A stretch of 64,000 nt of DNA from Lineus longissimus. Taxonomy: Eukaryota > Nemertea > Pilidiophora > Heteronemertea > Lineidae. A program made the position numbers and the translations under genes. Below are positions 13,101-25,100 of the stretch, in pieces; position 1 is the stretch's first letter; each line of letters opens with the position of its first letter. The notes beneath the pieces were generated by a model. That model did not search any database and had not been told where the DNA came from. It worked only from the letters and a program-made list of their open reading frames with translations. Location of the stretch: positions 16,120,501-16,184,500 of the forward strand of contig NC_088320.1 in the NCBI RefSeq assembly GCF_910592395.1, in the 5' to 3' direction.

Positions 13101-16100
13101 CAACAAGGTTACAAGTAACACATGTGAACACTTTGTATCCTGTGCATGTAGTATTCGGTGGATAAGACCCCTTTGATGCAGGTGTGCAGTTTATAATTGA
13201 TCATGACCGTGATCTATCTGTCATCCCGTAATCATTTCAGGCCAGGTAACCATTGAAATGTGATGTCGGTTGGAACAGTGCCAGAACATTCCCTTCCATT
13301 GTTAGAACCTCCAAAAATGTGTTGACAAATTCAATGCAACAATGTTCTGTTAGCAGTTACTTAAGCTTTATGATGGACTATGAGGGCTAATTATGTTTAT
13401 TTAAGTGGATCTCGTAACCCTGACTGCAGTAATTTAATACACTCGTACTATTTGATTTTTCGAGAATAAAAAAAATCAAACTAAAGTGAACATATATGTA
13501 ACTACGGCTCTGTGATTTTACACTACGTTTCTACTACCCTAGACCACATCGGATTTATTGTTATCTTCCCTCAATAAGCATGAGCCTTATCCCTCAACAC
13601 CAAAGAATAGGGATTCACAGGCGCGGCTTTCATCAAAGGACGGAAAACAGCCGAGATCGACAAAAATACCTCACTATTATTGCTCTAAAATCGTTATTTT
13701 TCAGTCAATATAAAATTTTAAAGAGCTATTTGTGATAGGGATACATTTGTTAGCGAACTGCCTCGTTCCCAAAAGCGACACAACACATTGTTTTACCTTT
13801 TATTTCCTTAGTGACTCGGACATATTCCTGAGATACACGAACAGAATGGCCCATCAAGGGTCCCCAGGCCAATCTTGATAACAAGTACCCCTACAAAGGC
13901 TTCGGAATGGGGGTACTTACGGAATGTATAAGCAAGTTGCATTTGTAAAAATTGACAAACATGAAAAATTGACATTGACTATGTTCTCTTCTTTCAGATT
14001 CTCCATCAAGGTGACAGATTACATGGACAGATTTTTAGTTGAAAATGTAATTGTGGGGACGGACTCTACTCCACCAGTAATCAACGACTTATGGCTGACG
14101 AGGGAAGGCTCGGGAAGACTGGCCGTGCACAACTCAGATGACCTCCAATCTATGATGTAGGTGTCAGTTAAAGCGTTCATACATGATCGAACTAATTAAA
14201 CTTTAGTCCAACAAAAAGAAATACCAACATAATCATTCATTTCTGTTAGTATATCTGTATATGATTATCGTAAGAACTACATGTGAACCTAGTACCTATT
14301 TTACCCATACCTAATTTACCCATACCTAATTTACCTGTACCTACTTTACCCGTACCTATTTTACCTCGTACCTATTTTACCTCGTACCTATTTTACCTCG
14401 TACCTATTTTACCGTACCTGTTTTACCTGTACCTAATTTACCTGTACCTATTTTACCTACATTCGTGAACCTCACGTCTACAGGACGTTCGTTACGACAT
14501 CTAGGAGATCAACGAAACCAGGTGATGAACGATTGGGTAAATCTTAAAGTATTCTATAGGACCGTTTCTGATTGACATCAAGCTCGATATAATGCACAAT
14601 ATGGTCGTTCGATGTCACTCAGCAAATTCAAATTCGATCAATTATGGACAATGCATGTTGGCGTCACCATGTTGTCCATTTGTCATGACGACATTCTTGG
14701 CCTTTGTTTCGATTCCGTAGTAATACATGCATTGATCAATGCGAATCATGTTCACCCTCGTATTTAGGCATTCGACACTTTGATCGACGCCTAAAAATAT
14801 TTTGCTCGCCCAAGATAACCTAGGTTAGCTAATAATTTATTGTTCTGCCGTTCTAGCTTTGAATGGGAGGCTTATGACTTTCATTCTGGGTTGAGAGAAA
14901 TATCGTGGTGCATCTATGATAACCAAACCGACCCAAAGGGAATAATTCACCATGGCAATCAGAGCGTTGGACACCAGGGGCTGCATGAGGTCAGTAGACA
15001 GGCATCTTCAAGAGAAGCAATGAAAACATGTAGTCAATAGCATAATGGAATAGAATGATCTGGTCCTTGGTGACATAATATTTTCTTGGAGGATGCAGTG
15101 TACTTTGTTGATAAAAAAATGCAAATAAAATCATATAACTTTTGTTTCTTTTTGTCAGATATGGTTCTGGGGGAAACTTACCCTGTTTGGGATTCATTGA
15201 TTAGATTGATCCCTTTACTGGAAAAGGAATGCTGCCATCTCGTCCTAACATTTAAATATAGGGCCTACGTGTATCCGACTCCAAGGGTTCTTGAATAATA
15301 AAAAAACTTCGCTTCTTCCGATTGCCCTTACCTGTATTCGGATTTATGTCTTGTTTCAGACCCTGGCCACTTGCAAGAGTGAATATGCTAATACAAGACA
15401 CGGACCAGATTGCTACTGCGTCGCATATCTTGGCTGTTTTCATAAGGACTTCGAATTCAAACCGTTCGTCTCTGCCAACAACGGCCTCCATCCGAACCGT
15501 ACAAAAGGGCAGCACAACGGAGACTATTTCGTAGAGATCACGGCGAAGAATTGGGCCATGTTGGAGTCGAAAGTTACCATAAAGGTGAGCAATGAAAGAT
15601 TGAAATCTATGAAAGCTTCTCATTTGATGATGTTGATCAGGATTATACTGCATTTGGCTGAATTACCTAAGTCTGTACACAAACAGTTATGGAACTTGCT
15701 AGAATGAGATTATGAAATTTTCCTCTCTTTTTCATTTCGTCTGCGAGCAATTTTTTTTTCGTAATTGCAAAAATCCAAAGAAATTGATGTAGGATGCACT
15801 TACAGAACGTATATTTTTTTTCAAATTGTAAATGTAATACTTTATCATTACGTGTAGTCACTGGTAACGTTTTAATTGCTCAGAAACAACAATAAATAAT
15901 TGTCATTGACCTCAAGACCCTTGTCAGGTGAGCCAATGATCACTGACACTTTTTGCACTTCATATAGGCATGATATGTATCGTTGTTATTTTCAGGTAAC
16001 TATTGACGCATCTCCTCCAAGGCCTGGTGCCGTCGTTGATGGGATGTCGGGTGAGCCTGATGTTGACTACCAGAGTAGCCGGTTTCTAACTGCTCACTGG

Positions 16101-19100
16101 AAGGGCTTCTTTGACCATGAGAGCGGAATTGCCTACTACCAATTTATCTGGGGTACCAGCTGTGCTAATGCTAGTGTTTTCGGCATATCCTACGACAATT
16201 CAAAGGTATTTTCTTAGTCTTAGTCTTACTTAAACAAGTAGACAGTCAGGTATGTTAAGTGAGATTAATCAGACTCAACGTGTAGGACTTCAAAAACGAC
16301 TTTGTCAGGTGTATAGTACCCCCAGGTATATGGCACGGCTTAACCCGCCGGCCATGAGGGAATTCCTTTATGGCCCAGTGGTTGGCGCGTTGGCCCCAGA
16401 GTGGAAGTTAAGCAACGTTGAGCGCGGTCAACCTTTGGATCGGTGACCGGCGCGTATAATACATCAGGGAATGCAATTAAACTTTTTTTAAGCATGCACA
16501 GGGGAATACAATCAAACTTGCTGTGAGGTTTCTAACCACCTTTCGGAGCGTGACTTTCTTAATAGATCACTAACGACAACTCCGTATGACCAAAACAGAA
16601 GATTTGAAGTTAGTAAACACTTTCAATGAACTAGGCTTCTCTTAATATGTAAATTGATACCCATTAGCCTCATAACACACAAATTATTGGTTCACATTTT
16701 TTTCTTCGTCGATTTCCTCCTTGAAATCTATCATTACAGGTCTTATTATTTTGCATAGCCTAGCTAAATGTGTATGCAGGCTTGTCTCTCGTCAAATTTA
16801 TTCAGTGAATCTCTAGTTTTTGGAGAAAAGCTGTTTTTGTGGTCATTTGTCCGTTGATTTCGTTGATATTTTGGGAGATGTCCGTTTACTCGATAACTGC
16901 TTTTAAAATCAAATAAAAGGTTTTTAAGGTATGTGATATGAATTAATATTACTACTGGTCGAGTGGGATTGACGTTGGACGTTGACTGTTGAACAGTTAT
17001 GCGGAAATAACGAAAATATGTCCGCATTGTTGAGAGTATATTCACTTCATGAATTAGAACCTTTCCCTTTGAGAATGCCGAATTGTAAAATAGAACGTGA
17101 TTGACAAATCTGTCGTTTTTCGCCAAAAATGCACACATATTTCTTAATATATCGTATATATATAGCTCGGTGATTTTATTGAAAATGTTTGCAGTTGATT
17201 TACATGTTTGAATGGTTTAAAAACAAAATTTTTAGAAGCGAGAAATAAAAAAATAGTTTTTGGCGCCAATGATGTCGGCAATGGCAGATTTGAATTAAGA
17301 TTCGAGTCGATTCTTTTGGAAGCCGAAAGTGCAGATGCACAGGGCAATTGCATTTAGAAAGCTCCGCCGACTGATAGTCAAACCATTCCCTGGAGTGCTC
17401 GAAAACCTGGAATCAGTGTGTACTTCCGCTTGAAAAGTTCGCGGGTGAAGGGGTTTTCTTCATCATGATATTGATAATGACAATGATGATGATGGTTTAA
17501 GAGCGCTGGCGGATCCAGGAACTGGAAGAAGAGGGAGCGTGCGCTGCATTTCTCATCAAAATTGCTGCACTACAGGTGTGTTCCAAAATTTCATGGTCAA
17601 TTTCAAAGATTCTATAACAATCAGGGGGCGTACCTCTGGTGCACCCCTTGGATACGCCCCCGATAAACGTTCATGGATGAAAGTAGAAATAAAGCTTTAA
17701 AAAAAAACGATATAAGATTCGCCAGGGTTTGAATCTAATTCGAATCCGCGCCTGATAAACGTTCATGGATGAAAAAATGGAAAGAAGACCTTTTAAAAAA
17801 ATGAAAAAATACATTCGCCGGGATTTGAACCCGTGACCACCCAATCTAAAGCACAGCGCTCTAACCGCTGAGCTATCAGGGCGTTCATGTTTGACTTGAG
17901 ATATTCGGCAATCTGAAGACAGGCCTTAGGGTATGCGCCATGATTGTGGCTAGGTCACGCTGGCGGAAGAGTAATTGGGTGCAAATAGTTCCAAGGTAAC
18001 CGTATAACTCAATATTACTATATATATTTCTTAATATATCGTATATATATAGCTCGGTGATTTTATTGAAAATGTTTGCAGTTGATTTAAATGTTTGAAT
18101 GGTTTAAAAACAAAATTTTTAGAAACGAGGTCAACAGGGTCAAAAGAAATAAATTTTGGCGCCAATGATGTCGGCAATGGCAGATTTGAATTAAGATTCG
18201 AGTCGATTCTTTTGGAAGCCGAAAGTGCGGATGCACAGGGCAATTGCATTTAGAAAGCTCCGCCGACTGATAGTCAAACCATTCCCTGGAGTGCTCGAAA
18301 ACCTTGAAAAGTTCGCGGTTGAAGGGGTTTTCTTCATCATGATATTGATAATGATAATAATGATGATGGTTTAAGAGCGCTGGCGGATCCAGGAACTGGA
18401 AGAAGAGGGAGTGTGCACTGTATTTCTCATCAAAATTGCTGCACTACAGGTTGGTTCCAAACGCGCCAACCACTTGGCCATAAAGGAATTCCCTTATGGG
18501 CGGCGGGTTAAGCCGTGCCATATACCTGGGGGTACTATACAATGTTAACTATTCAATGTGACCGCGAGCTTTTTCATCGGTCAGCTACTTTCCCGGCAAT
18601 GTGCAAACTTGTTAAATTCCTAGAAATCTTTCGGAGTAAACTATGTCAAAATTAACCATTTCATTAGCGGAATACATTTTATTCAAAACCAGGTACTTTG
18701 ATAAGTACGAGTTTAAGCGCGTAACTAATGTATCTGTAGCTTATAATTTAGCGATCTTTGTCTGTAGTTTGACAACTTTGATTGAGTGTTTTGATCGGAA
18801 CCGTAACAACGTTAGTTCACTCCCACTCTCCTATTTATTTTCGTCTGCATGCCTGACACAAGTTTCAAGCCGGTGTAACATCTGTGGTTGTTTCCCATGT
18901 GTCAGTGTTTCCAAACAATAGGCAGCTAGAGAGACCACGACTTTTCAATAGGGGGGATACACAGAAAAACTTGTCAATCTATTTTTGAGCGTTCCCAAAC
19001 AATGAGGGGAAACACTCAAAAACAGAAACACTCAAAAACATTACACCGGGTTGCCGTAGAAAGTATTTTGCTATTTCACCAAATCAATCTATTCGTGAAA

Positions 19101-22100
19101 ATTCTGAAGTCACATCAAAGTGGCGTTCAGAAGAACAATTAGTTGAGATGAAGTTGTTGCAATGACAGCTTATGACATGACATTTGGGTTTAAGAAGGGA
19201 GTTGCTCTGTTGTGTTGTCCTTTTGACCTCACTTGGGCTGTGTCCCTCGATATTATATTAGTTTCAGTGGCCTGTGGTAACCAATCTCATTGTGAACCTG
19301 ACGCCGATAGGCTTGTTATTTTACATTCATCTTGTCTATTTTTAGGTCAAGAAAACTACAAGGGGTATCACGAGATGGATTGCACCAGCCGGCGGACGGT
19401 ATTTCATCACGGTGGTCGCCTTCAATATTGCCTTAGACCATTCTATACCTGTGTGTTCCGATGGCGTCATAGTTGATGAGACAGGCCCGGTTTTCGGTGA
19501 ACTCACTGTCGAAAACACCAAAACTATACCAGGCCTTGTCAAAGAAAATGGAACTGTGTACTTTGTTGGAGTTGATAGGAAGAAGATACGGATAAGGAAC
19601 CCATCGAAGTTGTGCATGTAGGTATACTTTAGTGTCTGAATGGTAGATACAATCTCGGTTAAGACGCAGGGAGACCAGTGACATTGTGGATAGAGCGTCA
19701 TTTTCGAAACCATGTGGTCGTTGGTTTGACTCTCGCTGTGTCCTCAAGTAACCCAATCAACCTTAAATTGCATCAGCTGAAAACGGAGGTTACATGTATC
19801 TTTGTGTCTTTACCCGGGAAAGCAAAAGACCAAAAGTGAGAATTGGTACTTGAAGTATGATCGGAGCACGTACAGAACGCCAATCCTGATTTTGCGGACG
19901 AATACTCTCCGGAGAATAACGCTCCGAAGTGCAGAGCGAAATTTGAAAAAGAAGAAGTTGACGATTAAGGCGGAGAGCCTCTTCTTCCTTTGCATGATGA
20001 GTGTAATTGATGAAGGGTTTCATGCATGTATTTACCGATCATTATTGAAGTGAATAATTCATGAATTATGTGCATCTGTAAATGAGTTTTCCAGATTTTT
20101 TACACGATGCAATATACAGTATAAGAAAAACAATGCAATCGGTGATAATCATTTTATGGTCTCCCCAGTGACGAATAAGCGTCTATACCGACCAATTACA
20201 AATATGTAGGAATATGAGATTTTCAGATCTAGAATCTGTTTCAATAATGATGAAATGGCATGAACTAGCAGGATTCAAGCACAAATCTGTGTGTATTATA
20301 CGCGCTGGTCACCGATCCAAAGGTTGACCGCGCTCGACGTTGCTTAACTTCCACTCTAGGGCCAACGCGCCAACCACTGGGCCATAAAGGAATCCCCTCA
20401 CGGCTGGCGGGTTAAGCCGTGCCATATACCTGGGGGTACTATACATCATTCCCCCCTTCGGACAGAGATGGATCGTCCTCGATCCTACTTAGTGCTTCAA
20501 GCGTCTCAGTACCGAACTACAAATCCAGAGCTCGCATCGCGTGGGAAGGTCTGCCAGATGTATTGTACGCGCCGCTCACCGATCAAAAGATTGACCGCGC
20601 TCAACGTTGCTTAACTTCCACTCTGGGGCCAACGCGCCAACCACTGGGCCATAAAGGAATTCCCTCATGGCTGGCGGGTTAAGCCGTGCCATATACCTGG
20701 GGGTACTATACACTGTGGCCATGGGTCCGTTGTTTCAATATGTAGGGCCTCATTAACATCAATGACGTTTATATGTTTTTTCTTTTTCTTCACTCACTAG
20801 CACCAATGCCACAAATACTACTGACATCACAATCTACCCAGACTCAACGTTTTCGAATGGGACGATAAAGACCGAAGGTACAGACTTCTGCGAGGCAAAA
20901 CACCCAATGTCATTAACATCGTCTACGCCATTAACAAAGGATCGTTATGTAAGTACTAAATACTCGGGTGACGCTGTTGTGTGCACGATATCTAGGGAAC
21001 AAAATATGTCACTGATTTAATAACACTATTTACTTTAGGTGATTCAATATCGTCATTCAACACGTAGGTCCGAATTTGACATTACGTTTTTCTGCCCTTG
21101 AACAGAAAAAAAACGCGTTTAGGCCTAAAGGTCTTTGAAAGCACATTTCGGATGATTTATTTAGAAAAGGTATATAGGAGGGATATATCCGAAATGTGCT
21201 TTCAAAGACCTGCAGGCCTAAACGCTTTTTTTCTGTTTATCTGTTCTTTTTATTTCGAGCACTGCTAATGCCGCAAGTACCACTGCGCGTGATAAAACGG
21301 GATTGCAAGAAACGTCCTCGTCCCTAAGATCCATAAGCCAGGCAAAAAGAAGCTGGGTGCTGTTTGTCTAGTGTAATGGCACCCAGGGTGCTTATTGTCC
21401 AGTCGATCTCGAACCTGGGTACCATTTGTCGGCACCCAGGACGACATCCACCCTTTCAGCCAAAGTGGCTATGTTCAAAAATCAACCATGCTTCCCGTCA
21501 GAGTAGTCCTAGCTACACTAAACAATGATATATATATTAAACATCGTATATAATACTGGTTATTAAAATCTACCTGGGGTGACACAAACTGCATTGTTTA
21601 GAATTAGGCTTGTTTGTCGCCTCTGGCTATGTAATAATCGCACAAAGCAGCAGTGACCCATATAGACCATGGGGCGTGCTGGAAAAAGATGCTTAAGAAG
21701 GAAATTTAATTGACTCTCTTTGCAACTACAAAAGAACACTTGTTCTTAGGTACTTTGGGGGTGCTCTTTCCAAATCTGCAATGTTCTCCTTTGTAAATAT
21801 CCTCAACTCAAAGGAGGTGTTAAACCCTGCTGCCCTCTGTTGGATTAGTAATAGGGAGGGCGGCTGATCTATGGAACAGCCTCCTTGCTATTGTTTGGGG
21901 TTGAGGAATTAGGGTCAGGCTTCGGTCGGGAACAATTGACGATTTTGAGGGAAGATAACATATGAACCGAATCGGGATCAAGGGCTTAAGAAACGTAATG
22001 GACATCAAAAGGCGGATTTGATGTCCTTCTTGTAATCATTTCTCATGACTTCATTGACACTGGAGATGCGAATGAGTCCATAAAACATATGTTTTAACGA

Positions 22101-25100
22101 TTACTACGGTGGAAATTACTGCCTTTGACGTAAAAGCTTCAAATCATAACTTCCAGATATCGGTGAATTGGACAGCGTCTGATGGAGAGAGTGGGATCGA
22201 CGGTTACCAATTCGGATTGATGACGAACCCCAATGAAAGTCAGGCCCCGGATATACTTCCATTCGAACAAACCAACTTTGGCAATGTCGGCCACCACAAG
22301 CGGCATCACCCCGGTCTTAGCGCCGGTAGAGAGTTTTATATTATTCTAAAAGCAAAGAACAAAGCAATGTTGATAACCACAAAGGTACGGTAGGCTAGAG
22401 GTAGTTAGTATTTTACTGGGTGCCTGGCCAATTCCAATTATATGTGACCCGCCATGGCAAAATGAGTCGCATGTCGCTCCTAGCCTGACAGGTTGAGGCG
22501 GACTGGTTGTTCATTTCACTATTGTCTGCCTTTTGTGATATCTGAATATATCAATTTCTTCTATTATGTCTAGGTGTCATTTTAGGCTCATCTTCTGTGC
22601 GACATGCGACTCATTTTGCCGTGGTGGGCCACATATGTGACTGAATTTCATCGCAAAATGATTTGAAATATCTTACTGAAAACATCATATTTATGATAAA
22701 TGACAATCTTAACAAAACCGGTCGTGTTCATCGAAAACCAAATACCACTATCGCATCTTTTTTTACTTGAAGAAATATATTTTTGATCATGGTCATACGA
22801 CCAAAATGAGATACACCTAAATGCTTTTGGGTTCATCATCAATTCACCTCAACCTATGTTTATTGAGTAATAAGTTATAGCATGTCTCGGTAGCCTAATC
22901 GTTATTTGAGTGGTTCCGCTTTCCCTTCTCAGGTGTTTGGTCCATTTGTGGTTGAGGTTACACCCCCGAAATTCAATGGGAAGATCATGGTTCGCGCCGT
23001 ACAGGGGGAACTTGTACCAGAATGGCACCCCATGGACTTCACTGATGGTGAATCAGCTGGTCCCCACAAGTACGAAGTTGCGCTTGGTACGTATTACATG
23101 CGACCCAACATAATTTTGTTTGTGTATATCCAATTGTCTAATCTGTAGCTTCATCTCTGATCTCATTATACAGGTATGTATGTATGTGACGTATCAAAAC
23201 TGTGTGGAGCCTAAAAATCGATGCCTCAATCGGTTTTTGCCGTTGACATAGCTTCGATTGAATTCCTTAAGGTGCCGGATTATGTTACCAAAATAGGCGG
23301 GGCATCGTGACTTAAACATTCAATTACTGCCAAGTATCACTAAATTTCAACTCTATCGAATAGCTAGATGTATGTTTCATAAGTAACAGGCACAAAAGAT
23401 TTCAAAAGAATCCTCTTATTTTGGCTGATTACTAATACAAATGCATTGCTGACAAAATTCAACTTACTGCCCTTTTTTGGAATAATGGGTGATATGAATA
23501 AAGACTAGCAAATGCTTTTATCTAAATCTCCATGTACATTTACACTAGGCCTTCCTGTACAAAACCGGAGTAAAAGCATTTGCTAGTCTTTATTCATATC
23601 ACCCATTGAATAAGAGGATTCTTTTGAAATCTTTTGTGCTTCTTCTTTTTTATGAAACATACATCTAGCTACAGTTATAGGAACTCCACTAAGGTTTATC
23701 AATGCAAAAACGGACGTTTTAGCCATCCGAAGTTTGGTGCATCACATAAATGACCCGTTTCATATGAAAAGAATGAAATTAAAATTATTATCATCGCGTG
23801 ACAGTTGTTGTCATTTTGCAGGCACCGTTCGAGGTGGAACAGACGTTGTTCCATGGTCTTCGTTATCACCAGGAGCAGGTTGTCAGTTAACTTCACCGCC
23901 AGGCTGTAGCCACATCAACATGAAGTCAGGCTCCAGGCAACTACATTCTGGTGACAGTTATTACGTATCAATCAAAGCTACCAACTTTGCTGGACTATCC
24001 GTTGTCGCAACATCTGATGTCGTACAACATTTCAGTGATCCACCTGCGAAGGGAGTGGTGATCGATATTGCACCAGCTTATGCAAGATCGGTTGAGTCGT
24101 TTCCTACTGTGAGTCCGAGGATACCTTTTCCCTATCTTTCATTCTCATGTACCACTGACAATATCTTTCAATTATCTTTCATTACTATGTCAGTTAGGTA
24201 GTATCGTCAAAAATGGTGCGGACACCCACTTTAGACGATTGGCCAATCAGATGCCACAGTAAGAGGTTGAGCCATCCGTGTGCGATTCCCAAACAATTCA
24301 AGAAGCGGAAATGAAAACGCCTATAACCCCCCCCCCCCCCTCCCCAAACCAAATCATCGACGTAATCTACAATAGTTCTCAAGCCATGAAATAGAGATGG
24401 ACAGATGTGATAAAAGTCTCAATTTATGTAGCTGCAAGTGCAAGTAAAACTGTTCGATATCATATGTAACTGCTTCCCGCATGAAATACAGTTCTTGATG
24501 ACGCCATACTTATGCAAGTATCAATTCGTGTCTTTTCCCCCCCCCCCCCCCCCTCCTCAAGGGTACGACACCTTATCACCCTATAACGACATCTTAAGGC
24601 TCAAGCATCACCCTTTTTTCACCAATGCTACTTTTTCTTTCGTCAAGACATCACCATCAACAATATATCAGTTATCACCATCAAATAAAGTAACTGGACT
24701 AATTTTACTGGCTAAGGCTGTATGTTCGACAAGACATCGACACATTAGCATCCTTATTCTTTCCAGCTTCGCCAAATTTTCACTAAAGGAAAAATAAATA
24801 CTACTCAAGCATCGGCAAAGATTAGTGGTGATAGCCTAACTACCCTTGAGGAGGAGGGGGGGGGGGGGGGACAAGAAACGAATTGATACTTGCATTAAAA
24901 TCGATAGCGCTATATACGGACAGGGGATTTTCTCATGATAACCCCAACCTTTTTTTGAGTACACACTCCGGAGAATGACTTTTCCTCAATCATGTTGAAA
25001 TATCACTGTAATTTAAGGGATCGTTTGTCATATTGACAAAATGTGGGCTGGCTTTCTTTCATTGTTGTGAGCTGAAAAAAGTTATCTCTTATCCAGTTTT

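Larger units (their letters stand above)
11840..13997 (+). other. Intron 8
   Basis: Holds two copies of the TTTGGCAAG inverted-repeat family (12005-12241 and 12608-13019), the second interrupted by a CCGG-site MITE. The remainder (13020-13997) shows no recognised features. Confidence 0.5.
16206..19345 (+). other. Intron 12
   Basis: A 3.1-kb intron containing a solo 5S-TRIM LTR, a pair of about 435-bp direct repeats with a tRNA-like sequence between them, and a TRIM LTR fragment. The stretch 18542-19345 shows nothing recognisable. Confidence 0.5.

Noticed and set aside
14283-14468. Coding leucine/proline repeat over the 12-bp tandem array
   Set aside because: The open frame is forced by the period; neither splice phase nor repeat homology supports it.
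17818-17884. Functional tRNA gene on the minus strand
   Set aside because: D and T arms are good, but the acceptor stem does not pair and the anticodon stem has mismatches; better explained as a tRNA-derived SINE.
20419-20682. Open frames over the TRIM copies (and similar ones at 10887, 39879, 43361, 47683 and 47960)
   Set aside because: The same frames recur only because the element recurs; no start context, no splice sites, no protein family.
22109-22156. Upstream extension of exon 15
   Set aside because: The frame is open, but no AG acceptor precedes it at a suitable place and phase; kept only as an alternative.
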